From Cellulophaga algicola DSM 14237 (GTDB taxonomy: Bacteria; Bacteroidota; Bacteroidia; Flavobacteriales; Flavobacteriaceae): DNA of 64,000 nt. Position numbers and translations under genes: made by a program. Below are positions 27,947 through 37,743 of this stretch, piece by piece. The stretch is from contig NC_014934.1 in assembly GCF_000186265.1 (NCBI RefSeq), positions 1,798,001 through 1,862,000 of the forward strand, given 5' to 3'. Every line of letters begins with the position of its first letter. Positions within the stretch are counted from its first letter, which is position 1. Below the pieces are notes generated by a model. It did no database searches and had not been told where the DNA came from. It saw nothing but the letters and a program-made list of their open reading frames with translations.

Positions 27947-30900
27947 ATGAATAGAAGCTTAATCTCTGAAAAACTAATTCTACTCGTATTTTTATCTGTT
28001 ATTCACCTGTCTTTTAGCACTATAGATACTAATTTGGTATTAGGGAATACCATAGCTGTGAGTAGCGAAGTTGCTGCTTTTGTACCGCCAACTTTTACAG
28101 GTTGTGACGCTACTTCTTTAAACGTACAAGTTACCTATACTACAGGTGAGTGTGGAGGGACTGTAACATGGAATCCTCCAACGGCATCTTCAGATGCGGT
28201 AACTGTAACCAGTAATTACCAACCAGGAGACAATATTCTTCCTGGTACTACGGCTATTATTTATCGTGCTGAAAATGCAGCTGGTGAAGTTGGCATATGT
28301 ACTTTTAATGTGACTGTAGAAGACAATGAAAAGCCTGTTTTTGATACTTTTCCTTCTAATATTACTTTAACTGCGGATCCTAATACCTGTACAGCTACGC
28401 ATTCTTGGGCAGAACCAACAGTTTCTGATAATTGTCCTGCGGGTGAAGGTGAAGCGCCTGTACTTCAGGATTTTGAATCTTTCTTAAATCAATGTTATGT
28501 TTTTACTAAAACGTCTATAGGGAATGGCGGTCAAGTAAATGGAAGTAGGAATTTGGTAGCAAACTCGTTATCTATAGCTTCATTTTATACAAGTACTTTA
28601 GTTACGCCTACAATGTATTTTAATGGGGAAGGTGAAATCTCATTTTCTCATGTTATAAACACGGTAGGGAACAATGCTCAAATTCACATAGATATTCTAG
28701 ATGAAGATGATGCTGTGGTTCAAACAGATTTTTTTAGTAAAGTGTATACAGATACAGCTGTTCATCAAGAAAACATTCCTTTTATACTTACAGGGAATTA
28801 TAGAATTAAAATTCGCTATTCCTCAAGTGTATTTAATAATACAACGCAAGTTGCTTATTTAGATGATTTTTTATTACCAGGTACGATAGTTACAAATTTA
28901 ACGGATACAGATTGTGTCTTAGCAGAGTTTTCTGCCACTAGATCTGATGGTAACGGAAAGGTTAATGGAGATGAGTTTGATATTGGTACAACTACTATCG
29001 TATATAGAGTGTTTGATGCCAATGATCAATTTACGACGAAGTCTTTTACTATTACTGTTGAAAATGATTTAAATCCACCAACCGGAGCTTCTGAATATAG
29101 TTATTGCGAGGGAGATACTCCGCCAGAAATGACAGTATCTGTAGATGAAGCTGTTGGAGAAACGGCCAATTGGTATGATACAGAAGGAAACCTCGTAGCC
29201 TCTAACACAACAACATATACAGCACCAACTAGCACAGAGTTATTTAGAAATTTTTCTGTTTATTCTGTGAATGCCAACGGTTGTTCAAGTGATACATTTA
29301 TATCTATAGATTTATATCAATTTCCATTACCATCTGCACCAACTGCAGATTCTCCATTAGAATATTGTGTAGGTGATACGGCAGTTCCTTTACAAGCTAC
29401 GGGCGATTCAGGAAACACATTGCAATGGTATGATGCGAATACAGGGGGTACATTATATACTTCTGATCCAGTACCAACGACAACTACAGCAGGCAGTACA
29501 TTCTATTATGTGCAACAAACGAGTGCCTTTACGGGGTGTATTAGCCCTAGAACAGCAGTAGAGGTTATTGTTCATGCGCTACCGGCAAGTCCCACATTAG
29601 TAGCAAATACTGTTAATTATTGTGTTGGAGATACTGCACAGCAATTAGATGACTATGTTCAAACAGGTGCTAATTTAATTTGGTATGATGCAGCATCTGG
29701 AGGTAATGTTATTTCAGGAAATACAATTCCGTTAACCACTACGGCAGGTATAACAGATTATTGGGTTACACAAACGCAAACGGCTGCTAATTGTGAAAGT
29801 TTAAGAAGAAGGTTAAGAATTATTGTTAATGATCCTCCAGTAATAACGAATCAACCTGATAATGTTGAAGTTTGTGAGAATGAAGATGCAGTTTTTACGG
29901 TTACCGCAATAAATACAAGCACCTATCAATGGCAATCATTTGATGGCTCAAATTGGTCAGATTTAAGTGAGGTAAGCCCTTATAGTGGGACTTCAACAAA
30001 TACATTAACGATAAATTCAGTTCCAGTATCATTAACGAATACAAGATACAGATTAGTGGTTTCTAGTGCTGCTGCAAGTTGTGCAGATGCAATTTCAGAA
30101 ACTAAAACACTAACGGTAAATCCTTTGCCAATGGCTCTAACTGTTACAGACGTTGCCTATTGCCAAAATGATACGGCAAATGCCTTATCTGCAAGTGGCA
30201 CCAATTTGTTATGGTATACTGTAGCCACAGGTGGTACGGGAAGTGCAACGGCACCAACACCAAATACAGCAACAGTAGGTACTACGTCTTATTATGTAAC
30301 ACAAACAAATGCAAACGGTTGTGAAAGTCCTCGTTCAGAAATAGTGGTAACGATTAATGCATTACCAGCGGCTCCAACAGTGAGTGCTATTGCCTATTGC
30401 CAAAATGATACGGCAAGTGCTTTATCGGCGAGTGGTACTAATTTGTTATGGTACACAGCTGCAACGGGTGGTACGGGAAGTGCAACAGCACCAACGCCAA
30501 GCACGGCAACAGTAGGCACTACATCATATTATGTAAGTCAGACCAATGCAAACGGTTGTGAAAGTCCTCGTTCAGAAATAGAAGTAACGATTAATGCATT
30601 ACCAACGGCGCCTACAGTGAGTGACGTTGCCTATTGCCAAAATGATACGGCGAGTGCCTTATCGGCGAGTGGTACTAATCTGTTATGGTATACAGCTGCA
30701 GCGGGTGGTACAGGAAATGCAACAGCACCAACACCAAGTACAGTAACAGTAGGTACTACGTCTTATTATGTAAGTCAGACCAATGGAAACGGTTGTGAAG
30801 GTCCACGTTCAGAAATAGTAGTGACAGTATATCCACAACCAACAGCGCCAACAGTGAGTGACCTTGCCTATTGCCAAAATGATACGGCAAGTGCCTTATC

Positions 30901-33900
30901 GGCAAGTGGTACCAATTTGTTATGGTATACTGTAGCCACAGGTGGTACAGGAAGTGCAACGGCGCCAACACCAAATACAGCAACAGTGGGCACTACATCA
31001 TATTATGTAACACAAACAAATGCAAACGGTTGTGAAAGTCCTCGTTCAGAAATAGTGGTAACGATTAATGCATTACCAGCGGCGCCTACAGTGAGTGCTA
31101 TTGCCTATTGCCAAAATGATACGGCAAGTGCCTTATCGGCGAGTGGTACTAATTTGTTATGGTACACAGCTGCAACGGGTGGTGCAGGAAGTACAACAGC
31201 ACCAACGCCAAGCACGGCAACAGTAGGTACTACATCATATTATGTTAGCCAGACCAATGCAAACGGTTGTGAAAGTCCTCGTTCAGAAATAGAAGTAACG
31301 ATTAATGCATTACCATCGGCGCCTACAGTGAGTGACGTTGCCTATTGCCAAAATGATATGGCGAGTGCCTTATCTGCAAGTGGCACCAATTTATTATGGT
31401 ATGCTGTAGCATCAGGAGGTACAGGAAGTGCAACGTCACCAACACCAAGTACAGTAACAGTAGGAACTACATCTTATTATGTAAGTCAGACCAATACCAA
31501 TGGTTGTGAAAGTCCTCGTTCAGAAATAGTAGTGACAGTATATCCACAACCAACAGCACCAACAGTGAGTGACGTTGCCTATTGCCAAAATGATACGGCA
31601 AGTGCCTTATCTGCAAGTGGTACCAATTTATTATGGTATACTGTAGCCACAGGTGGTTCGGGAAGTACAACGGCGCCAACACCAAATACAGCAACAGTAG
31701 GAACTACGTCATATTATGTAACACAAACAAATGCAAACGGCTGTGAAAGTCTACGTTCAGAAATAGTAGTAACGATTAATGCATTACCAACGGCTCCAAC
31801 AGTGAGTGACGTTGCCTATTGCCAAAATGATACGGCAAATGCTTTATCGGCGAGTGGTACTAATTTGTTATGGTACACAGCTGCAACGGGTGGTACAGGA
31901 AGTGCAACAGCACCAATACCAAGCACGGCAACAGTAGGCATTACATCATATTATGTTAGTCAGACCAATGCAAACGGTTGTGAAAGTCTACGTTCAGAAA
32001 TAGAAGTAATGATTAATGCATTACCAACAGCTCCAGGAGTAACTAGTCCTGTGGTGTATTGCCAGAATGATACTGCGAGTGCCTTATCGGCAAGTGGTAC
32101 CAATTTATTATGGTACACTGTTGCATCAGGAGGTACAGGAAGTGCAACAGCACCAACGCCAAGTTCTACAACCGCAGGCGATACATCATATTATGTTAGT
32201 CAGACCAATGCCAATGGTTGTGAAGGTCCACGTTCAGAAATAGTAGTGACAGTATATCCATTGCCAACAATAAGTACTTCAAGTTCGCCCACATGTTCTA
32301 CAGATTTAACGACTTATTCCGTTTCTGTAAATGTAAATACGGGAACAGTAACAAGTACCGCAGGAACAGTAACAGATAATGGAAGTAATAATTGGACGAT
32401 ATCTGGAGTAAATTCAGGTACTGATATTGTTATTACGGTAACAAACGGAAGCACAACATGTGCAAATACATTAAGTGTTACGGCACCGGACTGCAGTTGT
32501 CCTGTCGTAGCTGCTCCAGGAGTAGCTAGTGGTGACCTAGCGTATTGTGTGGGTGATACAATTCCGACAATTTCGGTAGGTGTAAATTCTGGTGAGACTG
32601 TAGATTGGTATTCCATTGCGAATGGTGGCACTGCTATTAGCACAGGATCATTAAGTTATCAACCTGCAAGTTTAGGAAGTGGCGTTACTACTTTTTATGC
32701 GCAGGCAAGAAATATAACAACGGGATGTACCAGTAGTACCCGAAGAGCAGTTTCAATCACTCAATATGCAGTACCAACGGCGCCAACGGCGAGTGCTATT
32801 GCCTATTGTCAGAATGATACGGCGAGTGCCTTATCGGCGAGTGGTACTAATTTGTTATGGTACACAGCTGCAATGGGTGGTACAGGAAGTGCAACAGCAC
32901 CAACGCCAAGCACGGCAACAGTAGGCACTACATCATATTATGTTAGCCAGACCAATGCAAACGGTTGTGAAAGTCCTCGTTCAGAAATAGAAGTAACGAT
33001 TAATGCATTACCAACGGCGCCTACAGTGAGTGACGTTGCCTATTGCCAAAATGATATGGCGAGTGCCTTATCGGCAAGTGGCACCAATTTATTATGGTAT
33101 GCTGTAGCATCAGGAGGTACAGGAAATGCAACGGAACCAACACCAAGTACAGTAACAGTAGGTACTATATCTTATTATGTTAGTCAGACCAATGGAAACG
33201 GTTGTGAAGGTCCACGTTCAGAAATAGTAGTGAGAGTATATCCACAACCAACAGCGCCAACAGTGAGTGACGTTGCCTATTGCCAAGATGATACGGCAAG
33301 TGCCTTATCGGCAAGTGGTACCAATTTGTTATGGTATACTGTAGCCACAGGTGGTACGGGAAGTACAACGGCACCAACACCAAATACAACAACAGTAGGT
33401 ACTACGTCATATTATGTAACACAAACAAATGCAAACGGCTGTGAAAGTCTACGTTCAGAAATAGTAGTAACGATTAATGCATTACCAACGGCTCCAACAG
33501 TGAGTGACGTTGCCTATTGCCAAAATGATACGGCAAATGCTTTATCGGCGAGTGGTACTAATTTGTTATGGTACACAGCTGCAACGGGTGGTACAGGAAG
33601 TGCAACAGCACCAATACCAAGCACGGCAACAGTAGGCACTACATCATATTATGTTAGCCAGACCAATACAAATGGCTGTGAAAGTCTACGTTCAGAAATA
33701 GAAGTAACGATTAATGCATTACCAACAGCTCCAGGAGTAACTAGTCCTGTGGTGTATTGTCAGAATGATACGGCGAGTGCCTTATCGGCAAGTGGCACCA
33801 ATTTATTATGGTATACTGTAGCCACAGGTGGTACAGGAAGTGCAACAGCACCAACGCCAAGTTCTACAACCGCAGGCGATACATCTTATTATGTAAGTCA

Positions 33901-36790
33901 GACCAATGCCAATGGTTGTGAGGGTCCACGTTCAGAAATAGTAGTGACAATATATCCATTGCCAACAATAAGTACTTCAAGTTCGCCCACATGTTCTACA
34001 GATTTAACGACTTATTCCGTTTCTGTAAATGTAAATACGGGAACAGTAACAAGTACCGCAGGAACAGTAACAGATAATGGAAGTAATAATTGGACGATAT
34101 CTGGAGTAAATTCAGGTACTGATATTGTTATTACGGTAACAAACGGAAGCACAACATGTGCAAATACATTAAGTGTTACGGCACCGGACTGCAGTTGTCC
34201 TGTAGTAGCTGCTCCAGGAGTAGCTAGTGGTGACCTAGCGTATTGTGTAGATGATACAATTCCGACAATTTCGGTAGGTGTAAATTCTGGTGAGACTGTA
34301 GATTGGTATTCCATTGCCAGTGGTGGCACTGCTATTAGCACAGGATCATTAAGTTATCAACCTGCAAGTTTAGGAAGTGGCGTTACTACTTTTTATGCGC
34401 AGGCAAGAAATATTACAACGGGATGTACCAGTAGTACCCGAAGAGCAGTTTCAATCACTCAATATGCAGTACCAACGGCGCCAACGGCGAGTGCTATTGC
34501 TTATTGTCAAAATGATACGGCAAGTGCTTTATCGGCGAGTGGGACTAATTTGTTATGGTATACTGTAGCCACAGGTGGTACAGGAAGTACAACAGCACCA
34601 ACACCAAGCACAGCAGCAGTAGGCACTGCATCATATTATGTTAGCCAGACCAATGCAAACGGTTGTGAAAGTCCTCGTTCAGAAATAGTAGTAACGATTA
34701 ATGCATTACCTGTAGTAGTGGCGAATGCATCACAAACTTCTATTAATGCAGGAGAGAGTGTTGTTCTAACGGGGTCAGGGGCATCAAGTTATATTTGGGA
34801 TAATGGCGCAACTGATGGTGGTTCTGTAACTCCATTGGTAACTACAACATATATGGTTACAGGGACCAATACTAATGGTTGTGAGCGTACGGATTCTGTA
34901 ACGATTACGGTAGCAGAAACCTCAGATTTAAGCTTAACTATAGTGGTAAATAACGCTTCGCCCAATGTAGGAGATCCTGTTATTTTTACTTTAACGGTAA
35001 ACAATGATGGTCCTACAGATGCTGCAGCTGGAGTAGTGGTAAAAGATTTATTGCCATCTGGATATACATATGCTAGTAATTCTTCAAATGGTATTAATGG
35101 CACTTATGATGCAGCAACTGGCGATTGGGTTCTTCCTAATTTAATAAATGGTGCTTCTGTTTCATTAGATATCATGGCCACTGTTAACGCGCCTACATCA
35201 GATCCAACTGAGTATATAAATAGTGCAGAGGTGACTAACGCATTAAGCTATGATCCAGATTCAATGCCAAACAACGATGATGGGGATCAGAGCGAAGATG
35301 ATGAAGATAGTATAAGTGTAGCTCCTCTAATTGTAGATTTGGAGCTTGTAAATTCAATTTCTCCTTCAACGGCGAACCCTGGTGAACTCGTTACTATTTT
35401 TATAGAAATTACCAATACGGGAGCAGCAAATGCCACTAATATTAGTATTGCTAATTATATACCTATCGGTTTTTCTGTAAGTACCATTGCCAATGGAGGA
35501 ACACAAGTGGGTAATACCATTACGTGGGATGGCTTAGCGATTCTCTCAGGGGATCGTGTAACAATATCTTTTGAGGCAATCGTGAATATTCCAACCAATG
35601 TTCCAAATGAATATTTAAATAGTGCTCAAGTTACTCAAGTTACAGAATATGATATGGATTCTACACCAAATAATGATGATGGAGACCAGAGTGAAGATGA
35701 TGAGGATAATACGATTTTAGATTTAATTCCTGCTGATTTAAGTTTGACTAAGGCAATTAGTGCTAGCTCCGTTTCTAACCCAAATGCAGGTGACTCATTC
35801 ACTTTTGAAATTTCCGTAGAAAATGTAGGTCCTGGAATTGCAACTAATGTGTCTGTTATGGATGTTTTACCAGTAGGATATACATTGAATACAGTGAATA
35901 ATGGGGGAGTAGTTTCTGGAAATACGATTGAATGGCAATTAGTTAATGTACCAATTGGTATTCAAGTTTTATCGTACGAAGTAAGTGTAAATGTACCTTC
36001 GAATACCTTAGATGAATATAAAAATATAGCTCAAATTACGGCTTCTGATCAATTTGACCCAGATTCAACGCCTAATAATGACAATGGCGATCAAAGTGAA
36101 GATGATGAGGCTTATTTTAGTATTAATGCACCTACAGTAGATCTTGAAGTTTTAAAGACGGTAGATAAAGAGCAGACCTATGTAGGCGATTTAGTAACTT
36201 TTACCATTACCGTATTAAATAATAGTGCTTACGCTGCTACTAATATTGGACTAGAAGATGTGCTACCTGCTGGGTATACAATGATTAATCATACACAAAG
36301 TTTAGGTACTTATGATGAGTCTATAGGTATGTGGGATATTCCATTATTAGAAATAGGCGAAACTGCAGTATTAGAAATGACCGTGGGTGTTACAGAATTT
36401 ACTAATTACACTAATGTTGTAGCGCTAGTTTATGTAGACCAAATCGATACAAATATGAGTAATGATCGGGATGAGGTTACTCCTGAAGTTACTCAAGAAG
36501 AATGCTTAACAGTCTTCAATGAGTTCTCTCCAAATAATGATGGTGCAAATGATTTCTTCTTTATTGAATGTATTGATAAGTACCCTAATAACACACTACA
36601 AGTATTTAATCGGTGGGGAGCTAAAGTTTATGAAGCTAAAAATTATAAAAATAATTGGAATGGAACTTCTAAAAATGGGGTGCGTATTGGGCGTGAAGAA
36701 AAATTACCATCTGGCACCTATTATTACCTCTTAAACTTAGGAGAAGATACTGAAAAATCAAGAACAGGCTGGTTATACATTATAAGATAA
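27947..36790 (+). CDS. Giant repeat adhesin with T9SS type-B (gliding motility-associated) C-terminal domain
   Basis: A 2947-residue secreted surface protein. Order of parts: signal peptide (residues ~1-25); a HYR-like domain (~50-125); a second HYR domain split by an inserted beta-rich segment (~129-165, insert ~166-312, ~314-374); about twenty Ig-like modules starting with YCxGDT or YCQNDT, each with a conserved cysteine pair (YC...NGCE) and an LxWY core; four DUF11 modules (~2326-2845) joined by Asp-rich linkers; and a C-terminal ~95-residue domain with FNEFSPNNDGANDFF, LQVFNRWGAKVYE and GTYYYLLNL. That last domain is the type-B sorting signal used by the type IX secretion system. Fifteen of the Ig-like modules are nearly identical. 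It is followed by SprF-like and OmpA-like genes, the usual cassette for export and anchoring. A role in adhesion or gliding is likely; the ligand is unknown. Confidence 0.93.
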   Translation: MNRSLISEKLILLVFLSVIHLSFSTIDTNLVLGNTIAVSSEVAAFVPPTFTGCDATSLNVQVTYTTGECGGTVTWNPPTASSDAVTVTSNYQPGDNILPGTTAIIYRAENAAGEVGICTFNVTVEDNEKPVFDTFPSNITLTADPNTCTATHSWAEPTVSDNCPAGEGEAPVLQDFESFLNQCYVFTKTSIGNGGQVNGSRNLVANSLSIASFYTSTLVTPTMYFNGEGEISFSHVINTVGNNAQIHIDILDEDDAVVQTDFFSKVYTDTAVHQENIPFILTGNYRIKIRYSSSVFNNTTQVAYLDDFLLPGTIVTNLTDTDCVLAEFSATRSDGNGKVNGDEFDIGTTTIVYRVFDANDQFTTKSFTITVENDLNPPTGASEYSYCEGDTPPEMTVSVDEAVGETANWYDTEGNLVASNTTTYTAPTSTELFRNFSVYSVNANGCSSDTFISIDLYQFPLPSAPTADSPLEYCVGDTAVPLQATGDSGNTLQWYDANTGGTLYTSDPVPTTTTAGSTFYYVQQTSAFTGCISPRTAVEVIVHALPASPTLVANTVNYCVGDTAQQLDDYVQTGANLIWYDAASGGNVISGNTIPLTTTAGITDYWVTQTQTAANCESLRRRLRIIVNDPPVITNQPDNVEVCENEDAVFTVTAINTSTYQWQSFDGSNWSDLSEVSPYSGTSTNTLTINSVPVSLTNTRYRLVVSSAAASCADAISETKTLTVNPLPMALTVTDVAYCQNDTANALSASGTNLLWYTVATGGTGSATAPTPNTATVGTTSYYVTQTNANGCESPRSEIVVTINALPAAPTVSAIAYCQNDTASALSASGTNLLWYTAATGGTGSATAPTPSTATVGTTSYYVSQTNANGCESPRSEIEVTINALPTAPTVSDVAYCQNDTASALSASGTNLLWYTAAAGGTGNATAPTPSTVTVGTTSYYVSQTNGNGCEGPRSEIVVTVYPQPTAPTVSDLAYCQNDTASALSASGTNLLWYTVATGGTGSATAPTPNTATVGTTSYYVTQTNANGCESPRSEIVVTINALPAAPTVSAIAYCQNDTASALSASGTNLLWYTAATGGAGSTTAPTPSTATVGTTSYYVSQTNANGCESPRSEIEVTINALPSAPTVSDVAYCQNDMASALSASGTNLLWYAVASGGTGSATSPTPSTVTVGTTSYYVSQTNTNGCESPRSEIVVTVYPQPTAPTVSDVAYCQNDTASALSASGTNLLWYTVATGGSGSTTAPTPNTATVGTTSYYVTQTNANGCESLRSEIVVTINALPTAPTVSDVAYCQNDTANALSASGTNLLWYTAATGGTGSATAPIPSTATVGITSYYVSQTNANGCESLRSEIEVMINALPTAPGVTSPVVYCQNDTASALSASGTNLLWYTVASGGTGSATAPTPSSTTAGDTSYYVSQTNANGCEGPRSEIVVTVYPLPTISTSSSPTCSTDLTTYSVSVNVNTGTVTSTAGTVTDNGSNNWTISGVNSGTDIVITVTNGSTTCANTLSVTAPDCSCPVVAAPGVASGDLAYCVGDTIPTISVGVNSGETVDWYSIANGGTAISTGSLSYQPASLGSGVTTFYAQARNITTGCTSSTRRAVSITQYAVPTAPTASAIAYCQNDTASALSASGTNLLWYTAAMGGTGSATAPTPSTATVGTTSYYVSQTNANGCESPRSEIEVTINALPTAPTVSDVAYCQNDMASALSASGTNLLWYAVASGGTGNATEPTPSTVTVGTISYYVSQTNGNGCEGPRSEIVVRVYPQPTAPTVSDVAYCQDDTASALSASGTNLLWYTVATGGTGSTTAPTPNTTTVGTTSYYVTQTNANGCESLRSEIVVTINALPTAPTVSDVAYCQNDTANALSASGTNLLWYTAATGGTGSATAPIPSTATVGTTSYYVSQTNTNGCESLRSEIEVTINALPTAPGVTSPVVYCQNDTASALSASGTNLLWYTVATGGTGSATAPTPSSTTAGDTSYYVSQTNANGCEGPRSEIVVTIYPLPTISTSSSPTCSTDLTTYSVSVNVNTGTVTSTAGTVTDNGSNNWTISGVNSGTDIVITVTNGSTTCANTLSVTAPDCSCPVVAAPGVASGDLAYCVDDTIPTISVGVNSGETVDWYSIASGGTAISTGSLSYQPASLGSGVTTFYAQARNITTGCTSSTRRAVSITQYAVPTAPTASAIAYCQNDTASALSASGTNLLWYTVATGGTGSTTAPTPSTAAVGTASYYVSQTNANGCESPRSEIVVTINALPVVVANASQTSINAGESVVLTGSGASSYIWDNGATDGGSVTPLVTTTYMVTGTNTNGCERTDSVTITVAETSDLSLTIVVNNASPNVGDPVIFTLTVNNDGPTDAAAGVVVKDLLPSGYTYASNSSNGINGTYDAATGDWVLPNLINGASVSLDIMATVNAPTSDPTEYINSAEVTNALSYDPDSMPNNDDGDQSEDDEDSISVAPLIVDLELVNSISPSTANPGELVTIFIEITNTGAANATNISIANYIPIGFSVSTIANGGTQVGNTITWDGLAILSGDRVTISFEAIVNIPTNVPNEYLNSAQVTQVTEYDMDSTPNNDDGDQSEDDEDNTILDLIPADLSLTKAISASSVSNPNAGDSFTFEISVENVGPGIATNVSVMDVLPVGYTLNTVNNGGVVSGNTIEWQLVNVPIGIQVLSYEVSVNVPSNTLDEYKNIAQITASDQFDPDSTPNNDNGDQSEDDEAYFSINAPTVDLEVLKTVDKEQTYVGDLVTFTITVLNNSAYAATNIGLEDVLPAGYTMINHTQSLGTYDESIGMWDIPLLEIGETAVLEMTVGVTEFTNYTNVVALVYVDQIDTNMSNDRDEVTPEVTQEECLTVFNEFSPNNDGANDFFFIECIDKYPNNTLQVFNRWGAKVYEAKNYKNNWNGTSKNGVRIGREEKLPSGTYYYLLNLGEDTEKSRTGWLYIIR
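30127..34712 (+). repeat. Tandem array of 237-bp Ig-module repeats with higher-order structure
   Basis: Fifteen near-identical 79-codon units lie inside the adhesin gene. Three unit types alternate, recognisable by YYVTQTN, then IEVTINALP, then VVTVYPQP endings, giving a 711-bp trimer period; GCCTATTGCC occurs at 30155 and again at 30866. Units carry mostly synonymous or conservative differences, as expected of an array kept uniform by unequal recombination or gene conversion. Confidence 0.9.
32261..34488 (+). repeat. 1698-bp tandem duplication inside the adhesin gene
   Basis: A distinct ~530-bp block (PTISTSSSPTCSTDLTTYS to AVSITQYAVP) at 32261-32790 recurs at 33959-34488 with only a handful of base differences. 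The offset is exactly 1698 bp (566 codons). Five Ig units plus this block make up one period, so the reading frame is kept. Confidence 0.9.
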
Positions 36791-36812
36791 TTTTAGTTGT
36801 AAAATTTTAAAA

Positions 36813-37733
36813 ATGAACATGATTAAAAATAATATACTTTTTTTGGCATTACTATTTCTATCAGTGGTAGTACAGGGCCAACAAGACCCTCAATTTACAT
36901 TGTATAATTATAATACGATGACGGTAAACCCTGGTTATGCTGGTTCGCGTGGACATTTGGCTATATTAAGTTTGTATAGGGATCAGTGGGTAGGTGTAGA
37001 GGGTGCTCCAAGAACAATTTCTTTAGGTATTGATACGCCTATTGGTTTGTTTGATGGACTTGGTATTTCTATAATCCAAGATGATATTGGGCCCTCTCAA
37101 GAAACTTTTTTCGATGGGAACTATGCGCATCAATTAATCTTGAATAGAAGAGGTGATCGCTTAGGTCTTGGTGTAAAAGCTGGAGTTAGAATGTATAGCC
37201 TAGATTGGTCTAAGGGTAAGTATAGAGATCCAGATGCCTTATTTAATCAAAATGTAAAAAGCAAAATATTACCTACAATTGGCGCAGGCTTATTTTATTA
37301 TACCGATAGGTCTTATTTTGGAATTTCTGTTCCAAATATCTTAACAAACATGAGGTATGATGAAATTCAAGAAGAAGAAGCTTCAGAAAATGTTCACTAT
37401 TATATTATTGCAGGGTATGTTTTTGATGTAAACAGAACTTTAAAGTTTAAACCTTCCATTTTTGCTAAACATGTAAGTGGGGCGCCCATAACAGTAGATA
37501 CCTCTGCTAATTTTTTATTATACGAAAAATTTAATTTTGGCGTTAACTATAGATGGGATGAATCAATCAGTGCCTTAATTGGCCTACAGATTTCCCCGCA
37601 ATTAAGTTTAGGTTATGCCTATGATTTTACAACAAATAATTTATCTCAATACAATTCTGGAACTCACGAAATCTTTCTAAGATATCAGTTTATTACGTAT
37701 CAAAACATCCTAAAATCCCCAAGATTTTTCTAA
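36813..37733 (+). CDS. PorP/SprF family type IX secretion-associated outer-membrane protein
   Basis: A 306-residue outer-membrane beta-barrel-like protein. Signal peptide (to about residue 22, LFLSVVVQG), then the family hallmark QQDPQFTLYNYNTMTVNPGYAGSRG and LSLYRDQWVGVEGAP. SprF-like proteins are needed for secretion or surface attachment of a specific type-B adhesin encoded just upstream, as in Flavobacterium SprB/SprF; applied here this is inference from synteny. It starts 22 bp after the adhesin stop and 10 bp before the OmpA-like gene, so the three are one operon. Confidence 0.93.
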   Translation: MNMIKNNILFLALLFLSVVVQGQQDPQFTLYNYNTMTVNPGYAGSRGHLAILSLYRDQWVGVEGAPRTISLGIDTPIGLFDGLGISIIQDDIGPSQETFFDGNYAHQLILNRRGDRLGLGVKAGVRMYSLDWSKGKYRDPDALFNQNVKSKILPTIGAGLFYYTDRSYFGISVPNILTNMRYDEIQEEEASENVHYYIIAGYVFDVNRTLKFKPSIFAKHVSGAPITVDTSANFLLYEKFNFGVNYRWDESISALIGLQISPQLSLGYAYDFTTNNLSQYNSGTHEIFLRYQFITYQNILKSPRFF

Positions 37734-37743
37734 TTAACCTACT

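Noticed and set aside
30756-34341. Repeated antisense open frames of 70-109 codons across the adhesin repeats
   Set aside because: They recur with the 237-bp and 1698-bp repeat periods and only mirror the codon structure of the sense gene; no start context or family similarity.
30127-34712. Periodic repeats considered as a CRISPR array or other non-coding satellite
   Set aside because: The period is 237 bp, in frame, and codes for Ig-like modules without unique spacers.
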